A DNA stretch of 64,000 nt from Odiellus spinosus (GCA_963920705.1 OY987234.1:1240001-1304000), one strand, 5' to 3'. Shown: positions 40,631 to 55,089, counted from the stretch's first letter. Made by a program: numbers and translations. Notes: generated from the sequence alone by a model not told the origin.

Positions 40631-43600
40631 TTTGGGAAATTTGTGGATCTACACTTGGGAAATTTGTGGATCTACAATTGGGAAATTTGTGGATCTACAT
40701 TTGAGAAATTTGTGGATCTACACTTGGGAAATTTGTGGATCTACACTTGGGAAATTTGTGGATCTACACTTGGGAAATTTGTGGATCTACACTTGGGAAA
40801 TTTGTGGATCTACACTTGGGAAATTTGTGGATCTGCTCTTGGGAAATTTGTGGATCTGCACTTGGAAAATTTGTGGATCTACATTTGGGAAATTTGTGGA
40901 TCTACACTTGGGAAATTTGTGGATCTACACTTGGGAAATTTGTGGATCTACACTTGGGAAATTTGTGGGTCTACACTTGGGAAATTTGTGGATCTACACT
41001 TGGGAAATTTGTGGATCTACACTTGGGAAATTTGTGGATCTACACTTGGGAAATTTGGTTATCTACACTTGGGAAATTTGTGGATCTACATTTGGGAAAT
41101 TTGTGGATCTACACTTGGGAAATTTGTGGATCTACACTTGGGAAATTTGTGGATCTACATTTGGGAAATTTGTGGATCTACACTTGGGAAATTTGTGGAT
41201 CTACACTTGGGAAATTTGTGGATCTACACTTGGGAAATTTGTGGATCTACACTTGGGAAATTTGTGGGTCTACACTTGGGAAATTTGTGGATCTACACTT
41301 GGGAAATTTGTGGATCTACACTTGGGAAATTTGTGGATCTACACTTGGGAAATTTGTGGATCTACACTTGGGAAATTTGGTTATCTACACTTGGGAAATT
41401 TGTGGATCTACATTTGGGAAATTTTTGGATCTACACTTGGGAAATTTGTGGATTACACTTGGGAAATTTGTGGATCTACATTTGGGAAATTTGTGGATCT
41501 ACACTTGGGAAATTTGTGGATCTACACTTGGGAAATTTGTGGATCTACACTTGGGAAATTTGTGGATCTACACTTGGGAAATTTGATTATCTGCACTTGG
41601 AAAATTTGTGGATGTGCACTTGGGAAATTTCTGGATCTGCACTTGGGAACTTTGTGGATCTGCACTTGGGAAAATTGTGGATCTGCACCTCTCAAATTTG
41701 TGGATCTGCACTTGGGAACTTTGTGGATCTGCACTTGGGAAATTTGTGGATCTACACTTGGGAAATTTGTGGATCTACACTTTGGAAATTTGTGGATCTG
41801 CACATTGGCAATTTGTGGATCTACACTTGGGAAATTTGATTATCTGCACTTGGAAAATTTGTGGATGTGCACTTGGGAAATTTGTGGATCTGCACTTGGG
41901 AACTTTGTGGATCTGCATTTGGGAAAATTGTGGATCTGCACTTGGCAAATTTGTGGATCTACATTTGGGAAATTTGTGGATCTACACTTGGGAAATTTGT
42001 GGATCTGCACTTGGGAAATTTGTTGATCTACACTTGTGAAATTTGTGGATCTACATTTGGGAAATTTGTGGATCTACACTTGGGAAATTTGTGGATCTAC
42101 ACTTGGGAAATTTGTGGATCTGCACTTTTGAAATTTGTGGATCTGCACTTGGGAAATTTGTGGATCTGCATTGGAAAATTTGTGGATCTACACTTGGGAA
42201 ATTTGGTGATCTACACTTGGGAAATTTGATTATCTGCACTTGGAAAATTTGTGGATGTGCACTTGGGAAATTTGTGGATCTGCACTTGGGAACTTTGTGG
42301 ATCTGCACTTGGGAAAATTGTGGATCTGCACTTGGCAAATTTGTGGATCTGCACTTGGGAAATTTGTGGATCTGCACTTGGGAAATTTGTGGATCTGCAC
42401 TTTTGAAATTTGTGGATATGCCCTTCGGAAATTTGTGGATATGCACTTGGGAAATTTGTGGATCTGCACTTGGGAAATTTTTGGATCTGCACTTGGGAAA
42501 GTTGTGGATCTGCACTTGGGAAATTTGTGGATCTGCACATGGGAAATTTGTGGATCTACAATTGGGAAATTTGTGGATCTACATTTGGGAAATTTGTGGA
42601 TCTACACTTGGGAAATTTGTGGATCTACACTTGGGAAATTTGTGGATCTGCACTTGGAAATTTGTGGATCTACACTAAGGAAATTTGTGGATCTACATTT
42701 GGGAAATTTGTGGATCTACACTTGGGAAATTTGTGGATCTACACTTGGGAAATTTGGTGATCTACACTTGGGAAATTTGTGGATCTACACTTGGGAAATT
42801 TGTGGATCTACACTTGGGAAATTTGTGGATCTACACTTGGGAAATTTGTGGATCTACACTTGGGAAATTTGTGGATATGCACTTGGGAAATTTGTGGATC
42901 TACACTTGGGAAATTTGTGGATCTACATTTGGGAAATTTGTGGATCTACACTTGGGAAATTTGTGGATCTACACTTGGGAAATTTGTGGATCTGCACTTG
43001 GGAAATTTGTGGATCTGCACTTGGATAATTTGTGGATCTGCACTTTGAAAATTTGTGGATCTACACTTGGGAAATTTGATTATCTGCACTTGGAAAATTT
43101 GTGGATGTGCACTTGGGAAATTTGTGGATCTGCACTTGTGAACTTTGTGGATCTGCGCTTGGGAAAATTGTGGATCTGCACTTGGCAAATTTGTGGATCT
43201 GCACTTGGGAAATTTGTGGATCTGCAATTGGGAAATTTGTGGATCTGCACTTGGGAAATTTGTGGATCTGCACTTTTGAAATTTGTGGATATGCCCTTCG
43301 GAAATTTGTGGATATGCACTTGGGAAATTTGTGGATCTGCACTTGGGAAATTTTTGGATATGCACTTGGGAAATTTGTGGATCTGCACTTGGGAAATTTG
43401 TGGATCTGCACATGGGAAATTTGTGGATCTACAATTGGGAAATTTGTGGATCTACATTTGGGAAATTTGTGGATCTACACTTGGGAAATTTGTGGATCTG
43501 CACTTGGAAATTTGTGGATCTACACTAAGGAAATTTGTGGATCTACACTTTGGAAATTTGTGGATCTACACTTGGGAAATTTGTGGGTCTACACTTGGGA

Positions 43601-44129
43601 AATTTGTGGATCTACACTTGGGAAATTTGGTGATCTACACTTGGGAAATTTGTGGATCTACATTTGGGAAATTTGTGGATCTACACTTGGGAAATTTGTG
43701 GATCTACAATTGGGAAATTTGTGGATCTACATTTGAGAAATTTGTGGATCTACACTTGGGAAATTTGTGGATCTACACTTGGGAAATTTGTGGATCTACA
43801 CTTGGGAAATTTGTGGATCTACACTTGGGAAATTTGTGGATCTACACTTGGGAAATTTGTGGATCTGCGCTTGGGAAATTTGTGGATCTGCACTTGGAAA
43901 ATTTGTGGATCTACATTTGGGAAATTTGTGGATCTACACTTGGGAAATTTGTGGATCTACACTTGGGAAATTTGTGGATCTACACTTGGGAAATTTGTGG
44001 GTCTACTCTTGGGAAATTTGTGGATCTACACTTGGGAAATTTGTGGATCTACACTTGGGAAATTTGTGGATCTACACTTGGGAAATTTGGTGATCTACAC
44101 TTGGGAAATTTGTGGATCTACACTTGGGA

Positions 44130-45820
44130 AATTTGTGGATCTACACTTGGGAAATTTGTGGATCTACATTTGGGAAATTTGTGGATCTACACTTGGGAAA
44201 TTTGTGGATCTACACTTGGGAAATTTGTGGATCTACACTTGGGAAATTTGTGGATCTACACTTGGGAAATTTGATTATCTGCACTTGGAAAATTTGTGGA
44301 TGTGCACTTGGGAAATTTCTGGATCTGCACTTGGGAACTTTGTGGATCTGCACTTGGGAAAATCGTGGATCTGCACCTGGCAAATTTGTGGATCTGCACT
44401 TGGGAACTTTGTGGATCTGCACTTGGGAAATTTGTGGATCTACACTTGGGAAATATGTGGATCTACACATTGGCAATTTGTGGATCTACACTTGGGAAAT
44501 TTGATTATCTGCACTTGGAAAATTTGTGGATGTGCACTTGGGAAATTTGTGGATCTGCACTTGGGAACTTTGTGGATCTGCATTTGGGAAAATTGTGGAT
44601 CTGCACTTGGCAAATTTGTGGATCTACATTTGGGAAATTTGTGTATCTACACTTGGGAAATTTGTGGATCTGCACTTGGGAAATTTGTTGATCTACACTT
44701 GGGAAATTTGTGGATCTACATTTGGGAAATTTGTGGATCTACACTTGGGAAATTTGTGGATCTACACTTGGGAAATTTGTGGATCTGCACTTTTGAAATT
44801 TGTGGATCTGCACTTGGGAAATTTGTGGATCTGCATTGGAAAATTTGTGGATCTACACTTGGGAAATTTGTTGATCTACACTTGGGAAATTTGTGGATCT
44901 ACATTTGGGAAATTTGTGGATCTACACTTGGGAAATTTGTGGATCTACACTTGGGAAATTTGTGGATCTACACTTGGGAAATTTGTGGATCTACACTTGG
45001 GAAATTTGATTATCTGCACTTGGAAAATTTGTGGATGTGCACTTGGGAAATTTCTGGATCTGCACTTGGGAACTTTGTGGATCTGCACTTGGGAAAATCG
45101 TGGATCTGCACCTGGCAAATTTGTGGATCTGCACTTGGGAACTTTGTGGATCTGCACTTGGGAAATTTGTGGATCTACACTTGGGAAATATGTGGATCTA
45201 CACATTGGCAATTTGTGGATCTACACTTGGGAAATTTGATTATCTGCACTTGGAAAATTTGTGGATGTGCACTTGGGAAATTTGTGGATCTGCACTTGGG
45301 AACTTTGTGGATCTGCATTTGGGAAAATTGTGGATCTGCACTTGGCAAATTTGTGGATCTACATTTGGGAAATTTGTGTATCTACACTTGGGAAATTTGT
45401 GGATCTGCACTTGGGAAATTTGTTGATCTACACTTGGGAAATTTGTGGATCTACATTTGGGAAATTTGTGGATCTACACTTGGGAAATTTGTGGATCTAC
45501 ACTTGGGAAATTTGTGGATCTGCACTTTTGAAATTTGTGGATCTGCACTTGGGAAATTTGTGGATCTGCATTGGAAAATTTGTGGATCTACACTTGGGAA
45601 ATTTGGTGATCTACACTTGGGAAATTTGATTATCTGCACTTGGAAAATTTGTGGATGTGCACTTGGGAAATTTGTGGATCTGCACTTGGGAAATTTGTGG
45701 ATCTGCGCTTGGGAAATTTGTGGATCTACACTTGGGAAATTTGTGGGTCTACACTTGGGAAATTTGTGGATCTACACTTGGGAAATTTGGTGATCTACAC
45801 TTGGGAAATTTGTGGATCTA
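44130..45820 (+). repeat. 735-bp tandem pair, right set (copy of 39-40.6 kb)
   Basis: This repeats the 735-bp tandem pair seen at about 39.0-40.6 kb. The offset is 5,169 bp at its left and 5,192 bp at its right, the change being one 23-bp monomer. The two units here start near 44.27 and 45.01 kb. Since the pair itself was copied, the 735-bp duplication is older than the 5.2-kb event. The longest forward open frame in the window (713 codons, 43,652-45,793) lies over this block and is repeat-derived. Confidence 0.8.
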
Positions 45821-46829
45821 CACTTGGGAAATTTGTGGATCTGCTCTTGGGAAATTTGTGGATCTGCACTTGGAAAATTTGTGGATCTACATTTGGGAAA
45901 TTTGTGGATCTACACTTGGGAAATTTGTGGATCTACACTTGGGAAATTTGTGGATCTACACTTGGGAAATTTGTGGGTCTACACTTGGGAAATTTGTGGA
46001 TCTACACTTGGGAAATTTGTGGATCTACACTTGGGAAATTTGTGGATCTACACTTGGGAAATTTGGTTATCTACACTTGGGAAATTTGTGGATCTACATT
46101 TGGGAAATTTGTGGATCTACACTTGGGAAATTTGTGGATCTACACTTGGGAAATTTGTGGATCTACATTTGGGAAATTTGTGGATCTACACTAGGGAAAT
46201 TTGTGGATCTACACTTGGGAAATTTGTGGATCTACACTTGGGAAATTTGTGGATCTACACTTGGGAAATTTGATTATCTGCACTTGGAAAATTTGTGGAT
46301 GTGCACTTGGGAAATTTCTGGATCTGCACTTGGGAACTTTGTGGATCTGCACTTGGGAAAATTGTATATCTGCACCTGGCAAATTTGTGGATCTGCACTT
46401 GGGAACTTTGTGGATCTGCACTTGGGAAATTTGTGGATCTACACTTGGGAAATATGTGGATCTACACATTGGCAATTTGTGGATCTACACTTGGGAAATT
46501 TGATTATCTGCACTTGGAAAATTTGTGGATGTGCACTTGGGAAATTTGTGGATCTGCAATTGGGAACTTTGTGGATCTGCATTTGGGAAAATTGTGGATC
46601 TGCACTTGGCAAATTTGTGGATCTACATTTGGGAAATTTGTTGATCTACACTTGGGAAATTTGTGGATCTACATTTGGGAAATTTGTGGATCTACACTTG
46701 GGAAATTTGTGGATCTACACTTGGGAAATTTGTGGATCTGCACTTTTGAAATTTGTGGATCTGCACTTGGGAAATTTGTGGATCTGCATTGGAAAATTTG
46801 TGGATCTACACTTGGGAAATTTGGTGATC

Positions 46830-48225
46830 TACACTTGGGAAATTTGATTATCTGCACTTGGAAAATTGTTTATGTGCACTTGGGAAATTTGTGGATCTGC
46901 ACTTGGGAACTTTGTGGATCTGCACTTGGGAAAATTGTGGATCTGCACTTGGCAAATTTGTGGATCTGCACTTGGGAAATTTGTGGATCTGCAATTGGGA
47001 AATTTGTGGATCTGCACTTGGGAAATTTGTGGATCTGCACTTTTGAAATTTGTGGATATGCCCTTCGGAAATTTGTGGATATGCACTTGGGAAATTTGTG
47101 GATCTGCACTTGGGAAATTTTTGGATCTGCACTTGGGAAATTTCTGGATCTGCACTTGGGAAATTTGTGGATCTGCACATGGGAAATTTGTGGATCTACA
47201 ATTGGGAAATTTGTGGATCTACATTTGGGAAATTTGTGGATCTACACTTGGGAAATTTGTGGATCTACACTTGGGAAATATGTGGATCTGCACTTGGAAA
47301 TTTGTGGATCTAAACTAAGGAAATTTGTGGATCTACATTTGGGAAATTTGTGGATCTACACTTGGGAAATTTGTGGATCTACACTTGGGAAATTTGATTA
47401 TCTGCACTTGGAAAATTTGTGGATGTGCACTTGGGAAATTTGTGGATCTGCACTTGGGAACTTTGTGGATCTGCATTTGGGAAAATTGTGGATCTGCACT
47501 TGGCAAATTTGTGGATCTACATTTGCGAAATTTGTTGATCTACACTTGGGAAATTTGTGGATCTACATTTGGGAAATTTGTGGATCTACACTTGGGAAAT
47601 TTGTGGATCTACACTTGGGAAATTTGTGGATCTGCACTTTTGAAATTTGTGGATCTGCACTTGGGAAATTTGTGGATCTGCATTGGAAAATTTGTGGATC
47701 TACACTTGGGAAATTTGGTGATCTACACTTGGGAAATTTGATTATCTGCACTTGGAAAATTTGTATATGTGCACTTGGGAAATTTGTGGATCTGCACTTG
47801 GGAACTTTGTGGATCTGCACTTGGGAAAATTGTGGATCTGCACTTGGCAAATTTGTGGATCTGCACTTGGGAAATTTGTGGATCTGCAATTGGGAAATTT
47901 GTGGATCTGCACTTGGGAAATTTGTGGATCTGCACTTTTGAAATTTGTGGATATGCCCTTCGTAAATTTGTGGATATGCACTTGGGAAATTTGTGGATCT
48001 GCACTTGGGAAATTTTTGGATCTGCACTGGGGAAATTTGTGGATCTGCACTTGGGAAATTTGTGGATCTGCACATGGGAAATTTGTGGATCTACAATTGG
48101 GAAATTTGTGGATCTACATTTGGGAAATTTGTGGATCTACACTTGGGAAATTTGTGGATCTACACTTGGGAAATTTGTGGATCTGCACTTGGAAATTTGT
48201 GGATCTAAACTAAGGAAATTTGTGG
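46830..48225 (+). repeat. 895-bp tandem duplication at the right edge of region II
   Basis: Matches at an offset of 895 bp link about 46.84-47.33 kb with 47.73-48.22 kb. Each copy has a cassette whose second monomer lies in a TTTATGTGC or TATATGTGC context, the CCCTTCGG block (CCCTTCGTAAATTT in the second copy, near 47,957) and the variant CTAAACTAAGG. These are the last region II blocks in the window. Confidence 0.8.
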
Positions 48226-48949
48226 ATCTACATTTGGGAAATTTGTGGATCTACACTTGGGAAATTTGTGGATCTACACTTGGGAAATTTGTGGATCTGC
48301 ACTTGGGAAATTTGTGGATCTGCACTTGGGAAATTTGTGGATCTACACTTGGGAAATTTGTGGATCTACACTTGGGAAATTTGTGGATCTACACTTGGGA
48401 TATTTGTGGATCTACACTTGGGAAATTTGAGGGTCTACACTTGGGAAATTTGTGGATCTACACTTGGGAAATTTGTGGATCTACACTTGGGAAATTTGTG
48501 GATCTACACTTGGGAAATTTGTGGATCTGCACTTGGGAAATTTGTGGATCTACACTTGGGAAATTTGTGGATCTACATTTGGGAAATTTGTGGATCTATA
48601 CTTGGGAAATTTGTGGATCTACACTTGGGAAATTTGTGGATCTGCACTTGGGAAATTTGTGGATCTGCACTTGGAAAATTTGTGGATCTGCACTTGGAAA
48701 ATTTGTGGATCTACACTTGGGAAATTTGTGGATCTACATTTGGGAAATTTGTGGAGCTACACTTGGAAATTTGTGGATCTACACTTGGGAAATTTGTGGA
48801 TCTACACTTGGGAAATTTGTGGATCTACACTTGGGAAATTTGTGGGTCTACACTTGGGAAATTTGTGGATCTACACTTGGGAAATTTGTGGATCTACACT
48901 TGGGAAATTGGTGATCTACACTTGGGAAATTTGGTGATCTACACTAGGG

Positions 48950-49735
48950 AAATTTGTGGATCTACATTTGGGAAATTTGTGGATCTACACTTGGGAAATT
49001 TGTGGATCTACACTTGGGAAATTTGTGGATCTACATTTGGGAAATTTGTGGATCTACACTTGGGAAATTTGTGGATCTACACTTGGGAAATATGTGGATC
49101 TACACTTGGGAAATTTGTGGATCTACACTTGGGAAATTTGATTATCTGCACTTGGAAAATTTGTGGATGTACACTTGGGAAATTTGTGGATCTACACTTG
49201 GGAAATTTGTGGATCTGCACTTGGAAAATTTGTGGATCTGCACTTGGAAAATTTGTGGATCTACACTTGGGAAATTTGTGGATATACATTTGGGAAATTT
49301 GTGGATCTACACTTGGGAAATTTGTGGATCTACACTTGGGAAATTTGTGGATCTACACTTGGGAAATTTGTGGATCTACACTTGGGAAATTTGTGGGTCT
49401 ACACTTGGGAAATTTGTGGATCTACACTTGGGAAATTTGTGGATCTACACTTGGGAAATTTGTGGATCTACACTTGGGAAATTTGGTGATCTACACTTGG
49501 GAAATTTGGTGATCTACACTTGGGAAATTTGTGGATCTACATTTGGGAAATTTGTGGATCTACACTTGGGAAATTTGTGGATCTACACTTGGGAAATTTG
49601 TGGATCTACATTTGGGAAATTTGTGGATCTACACTTGGGAAATTTGTGGATCTACACTTGGGAAATATGTGGATCTACACTTGGGAAATTTGTGGATCTA
49701 CACTTGGGAAATTTGATTATCTGCACTTGGAAAAT
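48950..49735 (+). repeat. 575-bp offset tandem copies
   Basis: Sequence starting at GTGGATCTACATTTGGG near 48,956 recurs at 49,531 (offset 575 bp, 25 monomers) and again near 50,911 (offset 1,380 bp, 60 monomers). Each copy leads through GGGAAATATGTGG to a GATTATC-GGATGTACAC cassette start (near 49.14, 49.72 and 51.10 kb), after which the sequences diverge. This leader recurs throughout region III. Confidence 0.78.
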
Positions 49736-49831
49736 TTGTGGATGTACACTTGGGAAATTTGTGGATCTGCACTTGGGAACTTTGTGGATCTGCACTTGGG
49801 AAAATTGTGGATCTGCACTTGGCAAATTTGT
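49717..49831 (+). repeat. Five-monomer 115-bp cassette, region III form
   Basis: This is a complete copy in which the second monomer reads GGATGTACAC instead of GGATGTGCAC, the form fixed from about 49.1 kb onward. Copies start near 49.1, 49.7, 51.1, 52.1, 53.2, 54.2, 55.0, 55.4, 56.1, 57.2, 57.9, 58.8, 59.1, 59.8, 60.5, 61.2, 62.3, 63.1 and 63.9 kb; several are shortened, with GGATGTACAC followed by different monomers. From about 56.1 kb the third monomer reads GGGAACATTG. Some copies repeat the third and fourth monomers (near 58.8 and 59.2 kb). Confidence 0.88.
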
Positions 49832-50999
49832 GGATCTGCACTTGGGAAATTTGTGGATCTACACTTGGGAAATTTGTGGATCTACATTTGGGAAATTTGT
49901 GGATCTACACTTGGGAAATTTGTGGATCTGCACTTGGGAAATTTGTTGATCTACATTTGGGAAATTTGTGGATCTACACTTGGGAAATTTGTGGATCTAC
50001 ACTTGGGAAATTTGTGGATCTGCGCTTGGGAAATTTGTGGATCTGCACTTGGAAAATTTGTGGATCTACACTTGGGAAATTTGTGGATCTACATTTGGGA
50101 AATTTGTGGATCTACACTTGGGAAATTTGTGGATCTACACTTGGGAAATTTGTGGATCTACACTTGGGAAATTTGTGGGTCTACACTCGGGAAATTTGTG
50201 GATCTACACTTGGGATATTTATGGATCTACACTTGGGAAATTTGAGGGTCTACACTTGGGAAATTTGTGGATCTGCACTAGGGAAATTTGTGGATCTACA
50301 CTTGGGAAATTTGTGGATCTACATTTGGGAAATTTGTGGATCTACACTTGGGAAATTTGAGGATCTGCACTTGGGAAATTTGTGGATCTACATTTGGGAA
50401 ATTTGTGGATCTACATTTGGGAAATTTGTGGAGCTACACTTGGGAAATTTGTGGATCTACAGTTGGGAAATTTGTGGATCTACATTTGGGAAATTTGGTG
50501 ATCTACACTAGGGAAATTTGTGGATCTACATTTGGGAAATTTGTGGATCTACACTTGGGAAATTTGTGGATCTACACTTGGGAAATTTGTGGATCTACAT
50601 TTGGGAAATTTGTGGATCTACACTTGGGAAATTTGTGGATCTACACTTGGAAAATTTGTGGATCTACACTTGGGAAATTTGTGGATATACATTTGGGAAA
50701 TTTGTGGATCTACACTTGGGAAATTTGTGGATCTACACTTGGGAAATTTGTGGATCTACACTTGGGAAATTTGTGGATCTACACTTGGGAAATTTGTGGG
50801 TCTACACTTGGGAAATTTGTGGATCTAGACTTGGGAAATTTGTGGATCTACACTTCGGAAATTTGGTGATCTACACTTGGGAAATTTGGTGATCTACACT
50901 TGGGAAATTTGTGGATCTACATTTGGGAAATTTGTGGATCTACACTTGGGAAATTTGTGGATCTACACTTGGGAAATTTGTGGATCTACATTTGGGAAA

Positions 51000-53900
51000 T
51001 TTGTGGATATACACTTGGGAAATTTGTGGATCTACACTTGGGAAATATGTGGATCTACACTTGGGAAATTTGTGGATCTACGCTTGGGAAATTTGATTAT
51101 CTGCACTTGGAAAATTTGTGGATGTACACTTGGGAAATTTGTGGATCTGCACTTGGGAACTTTGTGGATCTGCACTTGGGAAAATTGTGGATCTGCACTT
51201 GGGAAAATTGTGGATCTGCACTTGGCAAATTTGTGGATCTGCACTTGGGAAATTTGTGGATCTACACTTGGGAAATTTGTGGATCTACATTTGGGAAATT
51301 TGTGGATCTACACTTGGGAAATTTGTGGATCTGCACTTGGGAAATTTGTTGATCTACATTTGGGAAATTTGTGGATCTACACTTGGGAAATTTGAGGGTC
51401 TACACTTGGGAAATTTGTGGATCTACACTTGGGAAATTTGTGGATCTACACTTGGGAAATTTGTGGATCTACACTTGGGAAATTTGTGGATCTGCACTTG
51501 GGAAATATGTGGATCTACACTTGGGAAATTTGTGGATCTACATTTGGGAAATTTGTGGATCTACACTTGGGAAATTTGTGGATCTACACTTGGGAAATTT
51601 GTGGATCTGCACTTGGGAAATTTGTGGATCTGCACTTGGAAAATTTGTGGATCTGCACTTGGAAAATTTGTGGATCTACACTTGGGAAATTTGTGGATCT
51701 ACATTTGGGAAATTTGTGGATCTACACTTGGGAAATTTGTGGATCTACACTTGGGAAATTTGTGGATCTACACTTGGGAAATTTGTGGATCTACATTTGG
51801 GAAATTTGTGGGTCTACACTTTTGAAATTTGTGGATCTACACTTGGGAAATTTGTGGATCTACACTTGGGAAATTTGGTGATCTACACTTGGGAAATTTG
51901 GTGATCTACACTAGGGAAATTTGTGGATCTACATTTGGGAAATTTGTGGATCTACACTTGGGAAATTTGTGGATCTACACTTGGGAAATTTGTGGATCTA
52001 CATTTGGGAAATTTGTGGATCTACACTTGGGAAATTTGTGGATCTACACTTGGGAAATATGTGGATCTACACTTGGGAAATTTGTGGATCTACACTTGGG
52101 AAATTTGATTATCTGCACTTGGAAAATTTGTGGATGTACACTTGGGAAATTTGTTCATCTACACTTGGGAAATTTGTGGATCTGCACTTGGGAAATTTGT
52201 GGATCTGCACTTGGAAAATTTGTGGATCTGCACTTGGAAAATTTGTGGATCTACACTTGGGAAATTTGTGGATCTACATTTGGGAAATTTGTGGATCTAC
52301 ACTTGGGAAATTTGTGGATCTACACTTGGGAAATTTGTGGATCTACACTTGGGAAATTTGTGGATCTATACTAGGGAAATTTGTGGGTCTACACTTGGGA
52401 AATTTGTGGGTCTACATTTGGGAAATTTGTGGATCTACACTTGGGAAATTTGTGGATCTACACTTGGGAAATTTGGTGATCTACACTTGGGAAATTTGGT
52501 GATCTACACTTGGGAAATTTGTGGATCTACATTTGGGAAATTTATGGATCTACACTTGGGAAATATGTGGATCTACACTTGGGAAATTTGTGGATCTACA
52601 TTTGGGAAATTTGTGGATCTACACTTGGGAAATTTGTGGATCTACACTTGGGAAATTTGTGGATCTACATTTGGGAAATTTGTGGATATACACTTGGGAA
52701 ATTTGTGGATCTACACTTGGGAAATATGTGGATCTACACTTGGGAAATTTGTGGATCTACACTTGGGAAATTTGTGGATCTATACTAGGGAAATTTGTGG
52801 GTCTACACTTGGGAAATTTGTGGGTCTACATTTGGGAAATTTGTGGATCTACACTTGGGAAATTTGTGGATCTACACTTGGGAAATTTGGTGATCTACAC
52901 TTGGGAAATTTGGTGATCTACACTTGGGAAATTTGTGGATCTACATTTGGGAAATTTATGGATCTACACTTGGGAAATATGTTGATCTACACTTGGGAAA
53001 TTTGTGGATCTACATTTGGGAAATTTGTGGATCTACACTTGGGAAATTTGTGGATCTACACTTGGGAAATTTGTGGATCTACATTTGGGAAATTTGTGGA
53101 TATACACTTGGGAAATTTGTGGATCTACACTTGGGAAATATGTGGATCTACACTTGGGAAATTTGTGGATCTACACTTGGGAAATTTGATTATCTGCACT
53201 TGGAAAATTTGTGGATGTACACTTGGGAAATTTGTGGATCTGCACTTGGGAACTTTGTGGATCTGCACTTGGGAAAATTGTGGATCTGCACTTGGGAAAA
53301 TTGTGGATCTGCACTTGGCAAATTTGTGGATCTGCACTTGGGAAATTTGTGGATCTACACTTGGGAAATTTGTGGATCTACATTTGGGAAATTTGTGGAT
53401 CTACACTTGGGAAATTTGTGGATCTGCACTTGGGAAATTTGTTGATCTACATTTGGGAAATTTGTGGATCTACACTTGGGAAATTTGAGGGTCTACACTT
53501 GGGAAATTTGTGGATCTACACTTGGGAAATTTGTGGATCTACACTTGGGAAATTTGTGGATCTACACTTAGGAAATTTGTGGATCTGCACTTGGGAAATT
53601 TGTGGATCTACACTTGGGAAATTTGTGGATCTACATTTGGGAAATTTGTGGATCTACACTTGGGAAATTTGTGGATCTACACTTGGGAAATTTGTGGATC
53701 TGCACTTGGGAAATTTGTGGATCTGCACTTGGAAAATTTGTGGATCTGCACTTGGAAAATTTGTGGATCTACACTTGGGAAATTTGTGGATCTACATTTG
53801 GGAAATTTGTGGATCTACACTTGGGAAATTTGTGGATCTACACTTGGGAAATTTGTGGATCTTTACTTGGGAAATTTGTGGATCTACATTTGGGAAATTT

Positions 53901-54665
53901 GTGGGTCTACACTTTTTAAATTTGTGGATCTACACTTGGGAAATTTGTGGATCTACACTTGGGAAATTTGGTGATCTACACTTGGGAAATTTGGTGATCT
54001 ACACTAGGGAAATTTGTGGATCTACATTTGGGAAATTTGTGGATCTACACTTGGGAAATTTGTGGATCTACACTTGGGAAATTTGTGGATCTACATTTGG
54101 GAAATTTGTGGATCTACACTTGGGAAATTTGTGGATCTACACTTGGGAAATATGTGGATCTACACTTGGGAAATTTGTGGATCTACACTTGGGAAATTTG
54201 ATTATCTGCACTTGGAAAATTTGTGGATGTACACTTGGGAAATTTGTTCATCTACACTTGGGAAATTTGTGGATCTGCACTTGGGAAATTTGTGGATCTG
54301 CACTTGGAAAATTTGTGGATCTGCACTTGGAAAATTTGTGGATCTACACTTGGGAAATTTGTGGATCTACATTTGGGAAATTTGTGGATCTACACTTGGG
54401 AAATTTGTGGATCTACACTTGGGAAATTTGTGGATCTACACTTGGGAAATTTGTGGATCTATACTAGGGAAATTTGTGGGTCTACACTTGGGAAATTTGT
54501 GGGTCTACATTTGGGAAATTTGTGGATCTACACTTGGGAAATTTGTGGATCTACACTTGGGAAATTTGGTGATCTACACTTGGGAAATTTGGTGATCTAC
54601 ACTTGGGAAATTTGTGGATCTACATTTGGGAAATTTATGGATCTACACTTGGGAAATATGTGGAT
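51000..54665 (+). repeat. 2,093-bp tandem duplication
   Basis: About 1.55 kb from about 51.0 kb recurs from about 53.1 kb at an offset of 2,093 bp (91 monomers), including the cassette, GAGGGTCT, TTTGTTCATC and CTATACTAGGG. Noticed differences include CTACACTTAGG near 53,566 where the first copy has CTGCACTTGGG-type sequence, GATCTTTACTTGGG near 53,870, and CACTTTTTAAATTTG near 53,913 against CACTTTTGAAATTTG near 51,820. The copies have therefore diverged more than others in the window. Confidence 0.78.
52370..53000 (+). repeat. 414-bp tandem duplication
   Basis: An 18-monomer (414 bp) unit is duplicated, from CTATACTAGGG near 52,372 and 52,786 through paired GGTGATC monomers to TTTATGGATC and GGGAAATATGTGG or GGGAAATATGTTG (near 52,564 and 52,978). 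The single noticed difference is that final GTGG to GTTG change. Confidence 0.8.
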
Positions 54666-55089
54666 CTACACTTGGGAAATTTGTGGATCTACATTTGGGA
54701 AATTTGTGGATCTACACTTGGGAAATTTGTGGATCTACACTTGGGAAATTTGGTGATCTACACTTGGGAAATTTGATGATCTACACTTGGGAAATTTGTG
54801 GATCTACATTTGGGAAATTTGTGGATCTACACTTGGGAAATTTGTGGATCTACACTTGGAAATTTGTGGATCTACATTTGGGAAATTTGTGGATCTACAC
54901 TTGGGAAATTTGTGGATCTACACTTGGGAAATATGTGGATCTACACTTGGGAAATTTGTGGATCTACACTTGGGAAATTTGATTATCTGCACTTGGAAAA
55001 TTTGTGGATGTACACTTGGGAAATTTGTGGATCTGCACTTGGGAAAATTGTGGATCTGCACTTGGCAAATTTGTGGATCTGCACTTGGG

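Larger units (their letters stand above)
8746..48214 (+). repeat. Array region II (CCCTTCGG / CTAAGG type)
   Basis: This central 39 kb is defined by variants seen nowhere else in the window: ACACATTGGCAATTT (first near 8,769), GATATGCCCTTCGG (first near 9,205), CACATGGG (first near 9,114) and a 22-bp monomer followed by CTAAGG (first near 9,457). The last CTAAGG, preceded by CTAAA rather than CTACA, lies near 48,210. The markers travel together as a block of about 298 bp present some 23 times. Position-7 G monomers are frequent, so most reverse-strand open frames fall here. Local tandem duplications cover most of the region. No gene or unique spacer was found. Confidence 0.8.

Noticed and set aside
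43652..45793. 713-codon forward open frame, the longest in the window, and hundreds of similar frames as protein genes
   Set aside because: They are translations of the 23-bp repeat, start at GTG or TTG right after variant stops, overlap in all three frames and have no promoter, ATG context or non-repeat domain.
9114..48070. CATGGGAA in the CACATGGG monomers as an RBPJ/CSL-like site
   Set aside because: It fits a loose version of that motif but occurs in one short context copied with the region II block, with no independent support.
8746..48214. Mobile element origin for the region II block
   Set aside because: The block is made wholly of variant 23-bp monomers, with no terminal repeats, target-site duplications or coding domain.
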